64,000 nt of DNA, from assembly GCA_022842325.1 (NCBI GenBank), contig JALHPU010000009.1:1-64000 (forward strand). The letters run 5' to 3'. The position numbers and the translations under genes are program-made. The stretch comes from Sulfuritalea sp. (GTDB lineage: Bacteria; Pseudomonadota; Gammaproteobacteria; Burkholderiales; Rhodocyclaceae). The notes beneath the pieces are model-generated. The model was not told the origin of the DNA. It made no database searches and was given only the letters and a program-made list of their open reading frames with translations. Shown here in pieces: positions 15,597 to 25,102 of this stretch. How positions within the stretch are numbered: position 1 is the first letter of the stretch; each line of letters begins with the position of its first letter.

Positions 15597-17579
15597 TCAG
15601 GCGTTCTGCTTGAGCTGATCGAGGATGCCGGGATTCTCCAGGGTGGACACGTCCTGGGTGATCTCTTCGCCCTTGGCCAGGCTGCGCAGCAGGCGGCGCA
15701 TGATCTTGCCGGAACGCGTCTTCGGCAGGTTCTCGCCGAAACGGATGTCCTTGGGCTTGGCGATCGGGCCGATTTCCTTGCCGACCCAGTTGCGCAGGTC
15801 GTTGGCGATCTTCTTCGCTTCCTCGGCACTGGGACGCGACTGCTTGAGCACCACGAAGGCGCAGATGGCCTCGCCGGTCAGGTCGTCGGGACGGCCGACC
15901 ACGGCGGCTTCCGCCACCAGCGGGTTGGAGACCAGCGCCGATTCGATTTCCATGGTGCCCATGCGGTGACCCGAGACGTTCAGCACGTCGTCGATGCGGC
16001 CCATGATGGTGAAGTAACCGGTCTTGGCATCGCGCATCGCGCCGTCGCCGGCCAGATACAGGTTGCCGCCGAAATCGACCGGGAAGTAGGACTTCTTGTA
16101 GCGCTCGGGATCGCCGTAGATGGTGCGGATCATCGCCGGCCAGGGCTTCTTGACCACCAGGAAACCGCCCTTGCCCCACTCGACGTCGTTGCCCGTCTCG
16201 TCGACGATGGCAGCCGCGATGCCGGGGAAAGGCAGGGTGCAGGAACCCGGCACCAGCGGCGTGACGCCCGGCAGCGGGGTGATCATGTGGCCGCCGGTCT
16301 CGGTCTGCCAGAAGGTGTCCACGATCGGGCAGCGCGCGCCGCCGACGTTGTTGTAGTACCACATCCAGGCTTCCGGATTGATCGGCTCGCCGACCGAACC
16401 GAGGATGCGCAGGCTGGTCAGGTCGTAGTTCTTCGGGTGCGTCGTCGGCGCGTTTTCGCCGGCCTTGATCAGCGAACGAATCGCCGTCGGCGCGGTGTAG
16501 AACACGGAGACCTTGTGGTTCTGGATGGTCTTCCAGAAACGCCCGGCATCGGGGTAGGTCGGCACGCCTTCGAACACGATCTCGGTGGCGCCGCAGGCCA
16601 GCGGACCGTAGGTGATGTAGGTGTGGCCGGTGACCCAGCCGATGTCGGCGGTGCACCAGAAGACATCGTCGGGCTTGATGTCGAAGGTCCACTTCATGGT
16701 CAGGATCGCATGCAGCAGATAGCCGCCGGAGCTGTGCTGCACGCCCTTCGGCTTGCCGGTGGAACCCGAGGTGTAGAGCAGGAACAGCGGATGCTCGGCA
16801 TCCACCCACTCGGGCTCACAGACGTCGGACTGGCCGGCGCAGACGTCGTCCCACCACTTGTCGCGTCCGGCCACCATGTTGCAGGGGCCACCGGTACGCT
16901 TGAAGACGATCACGGTCTTGATCGACTCGCAGCCGCCCATGGCGATGCCGTCATCGACGGCCGGCTTCAGCGGAATGTTCTTGCCGCCGCGGCATTGCTC
17001 GTCGGCGGTGATGACGGCAACGGCGCCGGCATCCTGGATGCGTTCCTGCACGCTCTTGGCGGAGAAACCGCCGAACACGACGGAATGGATGGCGCCGATG
17101 CGGGCGCAGGCCTGCATCGCCACCACGCCTTCGATCGACATCGGCATGTAGATCAGGACGCGATCGCCCTTCTTGATGCCCTGGGCGCGCAGCGCATTGG
17201 CGAAATGGGCAACGCGGGACAGCAGTTCCTTGTAGGTGACTTTGGTCACCTGGCCGCCGTCGGCTTCGAAAATGATCGCGACCTTGTCGCCCAGACCGGC
17301 CTCGATGTTGCGGTCGAGGCAGTTGTAGGAGACGTTCAGCTTGCCATCGGCAAACCACTGATAGAACGGGGCGTTGGAATCGTCCAGCGACTTGGTGAAC
17401 GGCTGCTTCCAGCTGACGTGCTCGCGGGCCAGACGCGCCCAGTAACCGGCATAATCCTGCTCGGCCTCCTTGCACAGCGCCTCGTAGGCCGCCATCCCGG
17501 AAATCGTGGCCTTCTTGACCACGGCGTCCGACGGGGGGAATACACGAGTTTCCGTGACATTTGATTCGATGCTGGACAT
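15597..17579 (-). CDS. acs: Acetyl-CoA synthetase (AMP-forming)
   Basis: 660 residues, the normal length. It has the AMP-binding core [14 protein letters not shown], the acetate-pocket region [16 protein letters not shown], the hinge/adenylate region around [21 protein letters not shown], and the C-terminal acetylation-site motif [10 protein letters not shown] with K625. It converts acetate, ATP and CoA to acetyl-CoA. The ATG at 17579 has GAGGAG about 10 bases upstream and replaces a longer in-frame start. The 5' leader contains a perfect hairpin (CCGGATgaaATCCGG, 17604-17618). Its position next to a CrbS-like sensor suggests control by that system. Confidence 0.96.
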   Translation of the reverse strand: MSSIESNVTETRVFPPSDAVVKKATISGMAAYEALCKEAEQDYAGYWARLAREHVSWKQPFTKSLDDSNAPFYQWFADGKLNVSYNCLDRNIEAGLGDKVAIIFEADGGQVTKVTYKELLSRVAHFANALRAQGIKKGDRVLIYMPMSIEGVVAMQACARIGAIHSVVFGGFSAKSVQERIQDAGAVAVITADEQCRGGKNIPLKPAVDDGIAMGGCESIKTVIVFKRTGGPCNMVAGRDKWWDDVCAGQSDVCEPEWVDAEHPLFLLYTSGSTGKPKGVQHSSGGYLLHAILTMKWTFDIKPDDVFWCTADIGWVTGHTYITYGPLACGATEIVFEGVPTYPDAGRFWKTIQNHKVSVFYTAPTAIRSLIKAGENAPTTHPKNYDLTSLRILGSVGEPINPEAWMWYYNNVGGARCPIVDTFWQTETGGHMITPLPGVTPLVPGSCTLPFPGIAAAIVDETGNDVEWGKGGFLVVKKPWPAMIRTIYGDPERYKKSYFPVDFGGNLYLAGDGAMRDAKTGYFTIMGRIDDVLNVSGHRMGTMEIESALVSNPLVAEAAVVGRPDDLTGEAICAFVVLKQSRPSAEEAKKIANDLRNWVGKEIGPIAKPKDIRFGENLPKTRSGKIMRRLLRSLAKGEEITQDVSTLENPGILDQLKQNA

Positions 17580-17853
17580 TGACACCACTCCTCTCGCATG
17601 TGACCGGATGAAATCCGGATCAAAAGAATTTCCGTCAGTCTGACCCAACCCGCAGCCAGGCGGACCCTTGCTGGTATTCGCTGATGGAAGACACCGCTAC
17701 TGCCGACCGGCTCTGCTGCTTGCCGCAGCCATTGATTTTAAGTGCTTACATATTAAAGCGAAAGAGCCTTACATGCGACTTACGCTGGTCACCGCGTGAT
17801 GGCGCGGCTCCTGGGGTAATATTGCTGCCCCGCACCACTGCCGCCTGCCCGCC
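17580..17853. promoter_or_regulatory. Divergent acs / UPF0114 upstream region
   Basis: The 274-bp gap holds the 5' leader and promoter of acs (minus) and probably the promoter of the UPF0114 gene (plus). Visible elements are the hairpin CCGGATgaaATCCGG at 17604-17618 and the perfect palindrome GTCAGTCTGAC at 17634-17644. An AT-rich stretch near 17733-17765 (TTTTAAGTGCTTACATATTAAAG) could hold a -10 region. I found no convincing sigma-54 -24/-12 box. The palindrome is a candidate operator; its binding protein is unknown. Confidence 0.4.
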
Positions 17854-18381
17854 ATGAACCAAATCATCAAGCCGATGGAGTATTTCATTTTCTGGAGCCG
17901 CTGGCTGCAGGCGCCGCTCTATCTTGGACTGATCATCGCCCAGGGCGTCTATGTGTACCAGTTCATGCACGAGCTGGCGATCCTGGTGACCAAGGCCGGC
18001 AGCCTCAGCGAGAACGAGGTGATGCTGATCGTCCTCGGCCTGATCGACGTGGTCATGATCGCCAACCTGCTGATCATGGTCATCATCGGCGGTTACGAAA
18101 CCTTCGTTTCGCGCCTCGACCTCGAAGGCCACCCGGACCAGCCGGAATGGCTCTCCCACGTCAATGCCGGCGTGCTCAAGGTCAAGCTGGCGATCGCGCT
18201 GATCAGCATCTCCTCGATCCACCTGCTGCGCACCTTCATCAATGCCCCGCATACCGAAGACCGCGTCATCATCGCCCAGATCGCGATCCACGTCTCCTTC
18301 CTGCTTTCGGCCATCGCCATCGCCTACACCGACCGGATCATGATGCAGACCTTGTCCTTGGGCCATTCGAGTAAACACTAG
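17854..18381 (+). CDS. UPF0114 (YqhA-family) membrane protein
   Basis: 175 residues with four predicted membrane helices. The N-terminal FWSRWLQAPLYLGLIIAQGVY and the loop IIGGYETFVSRLD are typical of the YqhA/UPF0114 family, which is conserved in proteobacteria without a settled function. It is transcribed away from acs. The class I fumarase follows 18 bases after its stop, a pairing that suggests one operon. No Shine-Dalgarno is obvious before the ATG; the start was chosen because it gives the conserved N-terminus. Confidence 0.85.
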   Translation: MNQIIKPMEYFIFWSRWLQAPLYLGLIIAQGVYVYQFMHELAILVTKAGSLSENEVMLIVLGLIDVVMIANLLIMVIIGGYETFVSRLDLEGHPDQPEWLSHVNAGVLKVKLAIALISISSIHLLRTFINAPHTEDRVIIAQIAIHVSFLLSAIAIAYTDRIMMQTLSLGHSSKH

Positions 18382-18399
18382 ACCACCAACGGAGCCGTC

Positions 18400-19920
18400 A
18401 TGACCACCATCCGCCAGGACGATTTCGTCCAGTCCATCGCCGACGCCTTCCAGTTCATCAGCTACTACCACCCGCTCGACTACATCACGGCACTGGCCGC
18501 GGCTTACGAGTGCGAGGAGTCGCCCGCGGCGAAGGACGCCATCGCGCAAATACTCACCAACAGCCGCATGTCGGCCGAGGGCCATCGCCCGATCTGCCAG
18601 GACACCGGCATCGCGCTGGTGTTCCTCAAGGTCGGCATGAACGTGCGCTGGGATGCCACGCTGTCGGTGCAGGAGATGGTCAATGAAGGCGTGCGCCGCG
18701 CCTATGGCAACGTCGACAATCCCCTGCGCGCCTCGGTGTTGGCCGACCCCGCCGGCACGCGCAAGAACACGAAAGACAACACCCCGGCCGTGGTGCATTA
18801 CGAGATCGTCCCCGGCGACCATCTCGAAGTCATCTGCGCAGCCAAGGGCGGCGGCTCGGAGGCCAAGGCCAAGTTCGCCATGCTCAATCCTTCCGACGAC
18901 CTGGTGGAGTGGATCCTCAAGACCATCCCGACCATGGGCGCCGGCTGGTGCCCGCCGGGTATCCTCGGCGTCGGCATCGGCGGTACGCCGGAAAAGGCCA
19001 TGCTGCTGGCCAAGGAAGCCATCATGGCGCCGGTGGATATCCATGAACTGAAGGCCAGGGGTGCCAAGACCAGAGCCGAAGAACTGCGCCTCGAACTGCA
19101 CGAGAAGATCAACGCGCTGGGCATTGGCGCGCAGGGCCTTGGCGGCCTGACCACGGTGCTCGACGTCAAGGTGCTCGATTACCCGACCCATGCCGCCAAC
19201 CTGCCGGTGGCGCTGATCCCCAACTGTGCCGCGACGCGTCACTGCCACTTCCACCTCGACGGCTCCGGCCCGGCCAAACTGCAGCCGCCCAGCCTCGAAG
19301 ACTGGCCCCAGGTGACCTGGCAGGCCGATGCCGCGACCGCCACCCGCGTCGACCTCAATAGCCTCTCCAAGGCCCAGGTCGCCGCCTGGAAGCCCGGCCA
19401 GAAGCTGCTGCTCAACGGCAAGATGCTGACCGGCCGCGACGCCGCCCACAAGCGCATCGCCGACATGCTGGCCAAGGGCGAGAAGCTGCCGGTCGACTTC
19501 ACCAATCGCGTCATCTACTACGTCGGCCCGGTCGATCCGGTGCGCGATGAAGTGGTCGGCCCCGCCGGCCCCACCACGGCGACGCGGATGGACAAGTTCA
19601 CCCGCATGATGCTGGAACAGACCGGCCTGATCTCGATGATCGGCAAGTCGGAGCGCGGCCCGGCGGCGATCGACGCGATCAAGGACAACCAGTCGGCCTA
19701 CCTGATGGCCGTCGGTGGCGCCGCTTACCTCGTGGCCAAGGCGATCCAGTCGGCGAAAGTGGTCGGTTTCGCCGACCTCGGCATGGAAGCCATCTACGAA
19801 TTCGACGTCAAGGACATGCCGGTCACGGTCGCTGTCGACTCGCTGGGGACTTCGGTGCACATCACCGGACCGAAGGAATGGCAAGCGAAGATCGGCAAGA
19901 TTCCGGTCAAGACGGCCTGA
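18400..19920 (+). CDS. fumA: Fumarate hydratase class I (4Fe-4S)
   Basis: 506 residues. The N-terminal alpha domain carries CQDTG (the first cluster Cys), PNCAATRHCHFHLDGSG and GAGWCPPGILGVGIGG, which supply the other cluster ligands. The beta domain starts near residue 320 and contains NGKMLTGRDAAHKRI and GPAGPTTATRMD. It hydrates fumarate to malate in the TCA cycle using a labile 4Fe-4S cluster. The start ATG at 18400 has GGAG upstream. It forms a pair with the UPF0114 gene. The 55-bp gap to murI holds a dispersed repeat. The fumA/fumB distinction cannot be made here. Confidence 0.93.
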   Translation: MTTIRQDDFVQSIADAFQFISYYHPLDYITALAAAYECEESPAAKDAIAQILTNSRMSAEGHRPICQDTGIALVFLKVGMNVRWDATLSVQEMVNEGVRRAYGNVDNPLRASVLADPAGTRKNTKDNTPAVVHYEIVPGDHLEVICAAKGGGSEAKAKFAMLNPSDDLVEWILKTIPTMGAGWCPPGILGVGIGGTPEKAMLLAKEAIMAPVDIHELKARGAKTRAEELRLELHEKINALGIGAQGLGGLTTVLDVKVLDYPTHAANLPVALIPNCAATRHCHFHLDGSGPAKLQPPSLEDWPQVTWQADAATATRVDLNSLSKAQVAAWKPGQKLLLNGKMLTGRDAAHKRIADMLAKGEKLPVDFTNRVIYYVGPVDPVRDEVVGPAGPTTATRMDKFTRMMLEQTGLISMIGKSERGPAAIDAIKDNQSAYLMAVGGAAYLVAKAIQSAKVVGFADLGMEAIYEFDVKDMPVTVAVDSLGTSVHITGPKEWQAKIGKIPVKTA

Positions 19921-19921
19921 G

Positions 19922-19970
19922 TTTGGCGCCGGCGCTGCACCGATCGCCGTGCCGCCGGCGCCGACTCTCG
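19922..19970 (-). repeat. Dispersed short repeat (GTCGGCGCYGGCG type), intergenic
   Basis: Read on the minus strand, GAGTCGGCGCCGGCGGCACG GCGATCGG matches the same motif at 8390, 30040, 38691, 43424, 49531 and 55957. It fills most of the 55-bp gap between the fumarase stop and murI. A second GGCGCCGGCGC occurs at the left end, making the unit an imperfect inverted repeat. Confidence 0.6.
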
Positions 19971-19975
19971 AAGCC

Positions 19976-20737
19976 ATGATCGGCGTCTTCGATTCCGGCC
20001 TCGGCGGCCTCTCGGTGCTGGCGGCATTGGTCGAGGCCCTGCCGCGCGCCGATTTCGCCTATTACGCCGATACCGCCCACGTCCCCTACGGCAACAAGAG
20101 CGAGGCGCAGATCCAGTGCCGCGTGCTGGCCATCGGCGACCACCTGGCGGCGCAGGGTTGCGAATTGCTGGTGGTGGCCTGCAACACCGCCACTGCCGCG
20201 GCGGTGCAGGCCCTGCGTGCCGCCCATCCCGAATTTCCGGTGGTCGGCGTCGAACCCGGCATCAAGCCGGCGGCGCAGGACAGCCGCAGCGGCCGCATCG
20301 CCGTGCTGGCCACCGAAGCCACCGCCAGCAGCCAGCGCCTGCAGCGCCTGATCCAGGACCACGCCGGCCAGGTCGAGGTCTTCGTCGAGCCCTGCCCCGG
20401 CTGGGCCACCCATGTCGAAATGCTGCAGCTCGACGATCCGGCACTGGCGCGCGACGTCCGCGCCCGCGTCGAACCGCTGCTGGACCGGGGCGTCGACCGC
20501 ATCGTGCTGGGCTGCACGCATTACAGTTTTCTGGCGCCGCTGCTGCGCGACGTCGTCGGCGCGCGCGCACAGCTGATCGATGTCGCCGCGGCGGTGGCGC
20601 GGCAGACGCAACGCCTGGCCGGTGGTCTGGCCCACGGCTCGGGCCGGCTACAACTGCACGCCTCGGCGCATCCGGAACGCCTGCGTGCCGCCCTGCCGCG
20701 GCTGCACCTGGGCCACCTTGTGCCGCGGATCGCCTAA
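19976..20737 (+). CDS. murI: Glutamate racemase
   Basis: 253 residues, normal for the family. The N-terminus IGVFDSGLGGLSVLAAL has the catalytic-pocket Asp/Ser. The two catalytic cysteines are in VVACNTATAAAV and LGCTHYSFL. It supplies D-glutamate for peptidoglycan. The ATG at 19976 was chosen because it gives the conserved start; the upstream in-frame extension runs back through fumA and a repeat. The gene's TAA stop is the first triplet of repeat copy B, so the repeat may have been acquired at the stop codon. Confidence 0.95.
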   Translation: MIGVFDSGLGGLSVLAALVEALPRADFAYYADTAHVPYGNKSEAQIQCRVLAIGDHLAAQGCELLVVACNTATAAAVQALRAAHPEFPVVGVEPGIKPAAQDSRSGRIAVLATEATASSQRLQRLIQDHAGQVEVFVEPCPGWATHVEMLQLDDPALARDVRARVEPLLDRGVDRIVLGCTHYSFLAPLLRDVVGARAQLIDVAAAVARQTQRLAGGLAHGSGRLQLHASAHPERLRAALPRLHLGHLVPRIA

Positions 20738-20921
20738 CGCTCATGGCTTCGATCAGTCACCCCGCATTATGAAATCTCGCACCTTCGATGGGCCCCAAGC
20801 TGGCAAATGGACCCGCCCCTCCCATCCTCCCCTCACGGGGAGGCTATCGATTGGCTCGCTGCGCTCGAACCCGACACAACGCACTTGGCGCAGGAATTCA
20901 CGTTAAGGTCCATCAACGATC
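20738..20921 (+). repeat. Stop-codon-anchored intergenic repeat, copy B
   Basis: This 184-bp block begins at the murI stop (TAACGCTCATGGCTTCGAT) and ends at the phosphoesterase ATG. It carries ATGAAATCTCGCACCTTCGA, then the hairpin CCTCCCCTCACGGGGAGG, then TTGGCTCGCTGCGCTCGAAC. It is about 90% identical by eye to copy A on the opposite strand 14 kb away. The terminal 50 bases diverge but keep CTTGGCG and a GTTAAGG that could serve as a Shine-Dalgarno-like element. Confidence 0.8.
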
Positions 20922-21677
20922 ATGCGCATCGCTGTCGTCTCCGACATCCACGGCAACCTCGGCGCACTGCAGGCAGTGGTCGATGACTTTGCCGCCCGCG
21001 CGGTCGACGCGGTGGTCAATCTTGGCGACAGCCTCTCGGGACCGCTATTGCCGAGGGAAACCGCTCGATTCCTGATGGCGCAGGACTGGGTGCAGCTGGC
21101 CGGCAATCACGAGCGTCAGATCCTGACGCTGGCGCCGCCCGCCGGCGATCCGTCGGACGCCTACGCCAGGGCACAACTCGGCAGCGAGGAACTGGACTGG
21201 ATCGCTGCACTGCGCTCCAGTCATGTCTTCAGCGAAGAAGTCTTCCTCTGCCATGGCACGCCCGCGCACGACGCCGAGTACTTCCTCGAATCGGTGGAAC
21301 CGGGCCGGCTGCGCGCGGCGACGGCCGAGGAAATCCGCCGACGGCTTGGCCCCATCGCCGCGCGTGTGGTGGTCTGCGGCCACACCCATGTGCCGCGCCT
21401 GGTGCGCACCATCAGCGGGGCTTTGCTGCTGAATCCCGGCAGCGTCGGCCAGCCGGCCTATGACGACGACCAGCCCTGCTACCACGCCGTGGAAAGCGGC
21501 GCGCCCGATGCGCGCTATGCCATCGTCGAAGGTGCAGGAATGCACTGGAGTGCAGAGCTGATTGCGGTGCCCTACGATCACGAGGCTATGGCCGCGCTGG
21601 CGCTTGAACACGGCCGCCCTGACTGGGCCCACATCCTGCGCCATGGCTATGTACCCGCGCCGGCATCGACGCGGTAG
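20922..21677 (+). CDS. YfcE/MJ0936-type metallophosphoesterase
   Basis: 251 residues. The calcineurin-like metal motifs are all present: SDIHGN (residues 7-12), NLGDS, GNHE, CHGTP and CGHTHVPR. It is therefore a binuclear metal phosphoesterase; relatives hydrolyse phosphodiesters or phosphoproteins, and the substrate cannot be predicted. The ATG at 20922 directly follows repeat copy B, so its translation start and possibly its promoter are set by the repeat. The next gene is convergent, ending 9 bases after its stop. Confidence 0.88.
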   Translation: MRIAVVSDIHGNLGALQAVVDDFAARAVDAVVNLGDSLSGPLLPRETARFLMAQDWVQLAGNHERQILTLAPPAGDPSDAYARAQLGSEELDWIAALRSSHVFSEEVFLCHGTPAHDAEYFLESVEPGRLRAATAEEIRRRLGPIAARVVVCGHTHVPRLVRTISGALLLNPGSVGQPAYDDDQPCYHAVESGAPDARYAIVEGAGMHWSAELIAVPYDHEAMAALALEHGRPDWAHILRHGYVPAPASTR

Positions 21678-21686
21678 GACGCAGCC

Positions 21687-22811
21687 CTAAACGCGCCCCT
21701 TGTCGCCGAAGGCGACCGCCTGATCCCGACCGCGCGATTTCGCGTTGTACAGCGCCTGGTCCGCGCAGCGGATCAAACCCTCGGCCGAGTCGGAATGCTC
21801 AGGCGCGGCAGCGATGCCGATTGAGGTCGTGACCGGAATGTGGAGTTTCTCAAAGGCGACCGTGGTGTCGCGAAACAGCTTGAGCAGCTGCGCCGCGCGT
21901 TCCCGCGCGATGGCCAAAGGCATTTTTGGCAGGACCAGCAGGAACTCCTCGCCGCCATAGCGACAGACGATGTCTTCGGTACGCGCATTGTCCTGCAGCG
22001 CCCGGCTGAAAACCCGCAGCACTTCATCGCCGGCCAGATGCCCGTAACTGTCATTGACCAGCTTGAAGTGGTCGAGGTCGAGCAGCAGCATCGACAAGGG
22101 CGCGCCCTCCCGCTTGCAGCGGGCCATTTCGCGCTCCAGCGTGCCTTCAAGGTAACGGCGATTGAAAAGCCCGGTCAGCGAATCGCGGTTGGCCTGATCG
22201 CGCAGCATTTCCTGCAGGTCGTGAATCTTGTCGATCTGTTCGTACAAGGCCGCATTGGCATCCTCCAGCGTCCTTTTCTGGCGGTCGACGGCCTCCTGCA
22301 CTTCCCGCAGCTGCCGGACATAACTATAAGAGGCAATACCCATCAGAGAGAGGTAGATCGCCAGTCCGATGATCGTTGCCAGGGTCACCAGACCGCTGGT
22401 ATCGGTCGACACGTGGAACGCGATCACGGTGGTGGACACCAGGGCACCGCTGACAAAGGCCAGCAGGCAGAACAGGACTCCGGGCAGTCCGCGCGCGATC
22501 GTGTGATTCAGCAGGTTGACCAGGAGCAGCGCCGTGCTGATCCAACTCGGAAATCCGAGCGCGGCGGCCCAGGCACCGCACAGTGCCGAGTCGACGACCA
22601 GGTTGTCGAACTCGGCCCGCGCCGGATTCCCGGCCCGGCTGGTACGCCACTGCATCAGATGCGGATAGACGAGGAACTGGAGTGCGACCAGGGTCCATAT
22701 CAGCAGTCCGGGGCCGGGCGGCAGTATGTGCAGGGCGATCGGCACGCCGACCAGGGCAAAGGCGACGATGCGCACCCGATAACTGTTCGCCACAGCCCAG
22801 TGATCAATCAT
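21687..22811 (-). CDS. Diguanylate cyclase with MASE2 membrane sensor domain
   Basis: About 374 residues. Five or more membrane helices fill residues 1 to about 165 and have the MASE2 look (RIVAFALVGVPIALHI.., W..ALQFLVYPHLMQW.., DSALCGAWAAALGF). A coiled coil then leads to a GGDEF domain with DSLTGLFNRRYL, LLDLDHFKLVNDSYGH and the active-site loop RYGGEEF. The inhibitory site RTED lies five residues before GGEEF, so product inhibition by c-di-GMP is expected. It should synthesise c-di-GMP at the membrane. The start is uncertain: ATG at 22811 or TTG at 22826. Confidence 0.92.
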   Translation of the reverse strand: MIDHWAVANSYRVRIVAFALVGVPIALHILPPGPGLLIWTLVALQFLVYPHLMQWRTSRAGNPARAEFDNLVVDSALCGAWAAALGFPSWISTALLLVNLLNHTIARGLPGVLFCLLAFVSGALVSTTVIAFHVSTDTSGLVTLATIIGLAIYLSLMGIASYSYVRQLREVQEAVDRQKRTLEDANAALYEQIDKIHDLQEMLRDQANRDSLTGLFNRRYLEGTLEREMARCKREGAPLSMLLLDLDHFKLVNDSYGHLAGDEVLRVFSRALQDNARTEDIVCRYGGEEFLLVLPKMPLAIARERAAQLLKLFRDTTVAFEKLHIPVTTSIGIAAAPEHSDSAEGLIRCADQALYNAKSRGRDQAVAFGDKGRV

Positions 22812-22881
22812 GCCTTGACTGCTCAATATTGCATTCAGACTTGCTCCCTCCGCTACATCGCTGGCGGCCGCCCGGCGCTGC

Positions 22882-25080
22882 TCAGTGCCGTGCGGCGCGT
22901 ATCACTCCCGGCACCTCGTGCAGCAAGGATAACACTCTCTTGAGCGCTGCCGTGCCCGCCAGTTCGATGACGAAGCTCATGTGCGCGACGCCGCCCCGGC
23001 TCTGCGTCTTGACCGCTGTGACGTTGATTTTTTCGCGCGACAGAATGTCGGAAATGTCTCGCAGCAGGCCCTGTCGATCGGCGGCATCAACCGTCAGATC
23101 GACGGGGTACACTGCCCCTGACTGCTCACCCCACTCGGCGCCGATCACCCGCTCCGGATTGCGCGCCGCCATGTTGCGGAAATTGATGCAATCGATGCGG
23201 TGGATCGAGATGCCCTTGCCGCGAGTGACAAAACCGGTAATCGCGTCGGGCGGCATCGGCTTGCAGCACTTGCCCATCTGCGTCAGCAACTTGTCCACGC
23301 CCACCACCAGAATCCGGCTGTCGCCGGCGCGGCTCTTGCGGGTGTGGATTTCAGGCTCGGGCGGCAGCGGTTCGGCGCCGCCGCGCAAGGCGACGTCGAT
23401 CGCCCGCATGCCGACTTCGCCGCGCGCCGTGGCGAGGAACAGCGCCTCGGCGCTCTTCAGGCCGAGCTTGACTGCAAGCTCGTCGAGATTGGCCTGGCTC
23501 TGGCCTTCGCGCTGCAGTTCGCGGGTCACCTGGCTGCGTCCCTGCGCCAGCAGTTCGGCCTCATCCTGCGCCGCAAACCACTGCTTGACCTTGGAACGCG
23601 CACGCGACGTGGCGAGATAGCCCTGCGTCGGATTGAGCCAGTCGCGCGATGGCCCGCCGCTCTTGATGGCGACGATCTCGACGCGCTGCCCGCTCTGCAG
23701 GGCGGTGCTGAGCGGCACCATGTGGCCGTCGATCTTCGCCCCGCGGCAGCGATGGCCAAGATCGGTATGCAGGCGATAGGCGAAATCCAGCGCGGTGGCG
23801 CCGCGCGGCAGGTCGATCACCCGGTCCTGCGGCGTCAGCACGTAGATCGTGTCGTCCAGTGCGGCACGCTTGAACTGCTGCACCCATTCCGCGGAATCGG
23901 CAATCTCGTCGCGCCAGGACAGCAGCTGGCGCAACCAGGAAATCTTGTCTTCGTAGGCGCCGACGGCCTTGGCCGAACTGCCCGACTCCTTGTAGCGCCA
24001 GTGCGCGGCGACGCCCAGCTCGGCATGGTCGTGCATCTCGCGGGTACGAATCTGGACTTCCAGCGCACGGCCGTCCTCAGCCGCGACGGCGGTATGCAGC
24101 GAGCGGTAGAAATTGCCCTTGGGGTGCGAAATGTAGTCGTCGAACTCGCCATGGATCGGCTGCCACAGGTGGTGCACGATGCCCAGCGCGGTGTAGCAAT
24201 CCTTGACTTCATCGACGATGATGCGCACCGCACGCACGTCATACACCTGGTCGAAATCGATGTCCTTGCCGCGCATCTTGTTCCAGATGCTGAAGATGTG
24301 CTTGGGCCGGCCGTAGATTTCCGCGCGCACGCCGACCGCGGCCAGTTCCGCCTGCAGGCGCGCCACCGCCTGGTCGATGAAACCGGCGCGTTCCGAGCGC
24401 TTCTCGTCGATCATGCGCGCGATGCGCTGGTAGGTTTCCGGTTCGAGGTAGCGGAAGGCCAGGTCCTCGAGTTCCCATTTCAGGTGCCAGATGCCGAGCC
24501 GGTTGGCCAGCGGCGCGTAGATCAGCAGGCTTTCGCGCGCCATTTCCGCGCGCTGCTCGCCGGCCTGGCCCTGGAGGAAGCGCAGGGTCTGCACCCGGCT
24601 CGCCAGGCGCAGCATGACCACGCGGATGTCGTCGACCATGGCCAGCAGCATCTTGCGCAGGATTTCGGTCTGCGCCCGCATGTCGGCCACGCCTTCGCCG
24701 CCGATCCCGGCGGCCGCGCGCGTCAGCGGGCGCAGGCTGCCGAGACGGTGCAGGCCCGCCACCAGCCCGGCCACCGTATCGCCAAAGCCGACTTTCAGGC
24801 GCTCGTCGCAGTCCTTGACGTGATCGCTGGCGGCGAACAGCAGCGCGGCGATCCGCGCATCGACGTCGAGATCCAGCGACGCGACGATCAGGGCCATGCC
24901 CAGCGCATGCTGCAGGATGGATTCCCCGGTGCCGAGCAGCTGTTCGCCGTAGGCTGTGCGCGCCAGCTCCAAAGCCTCGCCGGCGCGAGCCGCCGCGTCC
25001 TCGGGAAGGCCGAGACACAGGCGTGAAAACGCCTCGGCTTCATCGCGCGACGGCTGGAGGGAATGCACTACGGAGACCAT
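22882..25080 (-). CDS. relA: GTP pyrophosphokinase (RelA, synthetase-type)
   Basis: 732 residues. The N-terminal HD domain is degenerate (FAASDHVKD in place of the catalytic HD pair), as in RelA rather than SpoT. The synthetase domain has GRPKHIFSIWNKMRGKDIDF and FYRSLHTAV..GRALEVQIRT. A TGS domain (YVLTPQDRVIDLPRGATALDFAY) and a C-terminal ACT domain (VDAADRQGLLRDISDILSREKINV) follow. It makes (p)ppGpp on stalled ribosomes. I chose the ATG at 25080; upstream in-frame codons run into the divergent mtfA region with its tandem repeats and are not credible. A spoT homologue is not in the window. Confidence 0.94.
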   Translation of the reverse strand: MVSVVHSLQPSRDEAEAFSRLCLGLPEDAAARAGEALELARTAYGEQLLGTGESILQHALGMALIVASLDLDVDARIAALLFAASDHVKDCDERLKVGFGDTVAGLVAGLHRLGSLRPLTRAAAGIGGEGVADMRAQTEILRKMLLAMVDDIRVVMLRLASRVQTLRFLQGQAGEQRAEMARESLLIYAPLANRLGIWHLKWELEDLAFRYLEPETYQRIARMIDEKRSERAGFIDQAVARLQAELAAVGVRAEIYGRPKHIFSIWNKMRGKDIDFDQVYDVRAVRIIVDEVKDCYTALGIVHHLWQPIHGEFDDYISHPKGNFYRSLHTAVAAEDGRALEVQIRTREMHDHAELGVAAHWRYKESGSSAKAVGAYEDKISWLRQLLSWRDEIADSAEWVQQFKRAALDDTIYVLTPQDRVIDLPRGATALDFAYRLHTDLGHRCRGAKIDGHMVPLSTALQSGQRVEIVAIKSGGPSRDWLNPTQGYLATSRARSKVKQWFAAQDEAELLAQGRSQVTRELQREGQSQANLDELAVKLGLKSAEALFLATARGEVGMRAIDVALRGGAEPLPPEPEIHTRKSRAGDSRILVVGVDKLLTQMGKCCKPMPPDAITGFVTRGKGISIHRIDCINFRNMAARNPERVIGAEWGEQSGAVYPVDLTVDAADRQGLLRDISDILSREKINVTAVKTQSRGGVAHMSFVIELAGTAALKRVLSLLHEVPGVIRAARH

Positions 25081-25102
25081 GGCCGGATTATCCCATGCCG
25101 TG

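Noticed and set aside
17580-17760. Sigma-54 promoter for acs
   Set aside because: I looked for a TGGCAC-N5-TTGC type box on the minus strand and found no acceptable match.
17746-19977. 743-residue minus-strand open frame opposite fumarase
   Set aside because: Antisense shadow of the class I fumarase and UPF0114 genes; no recognisable motif.
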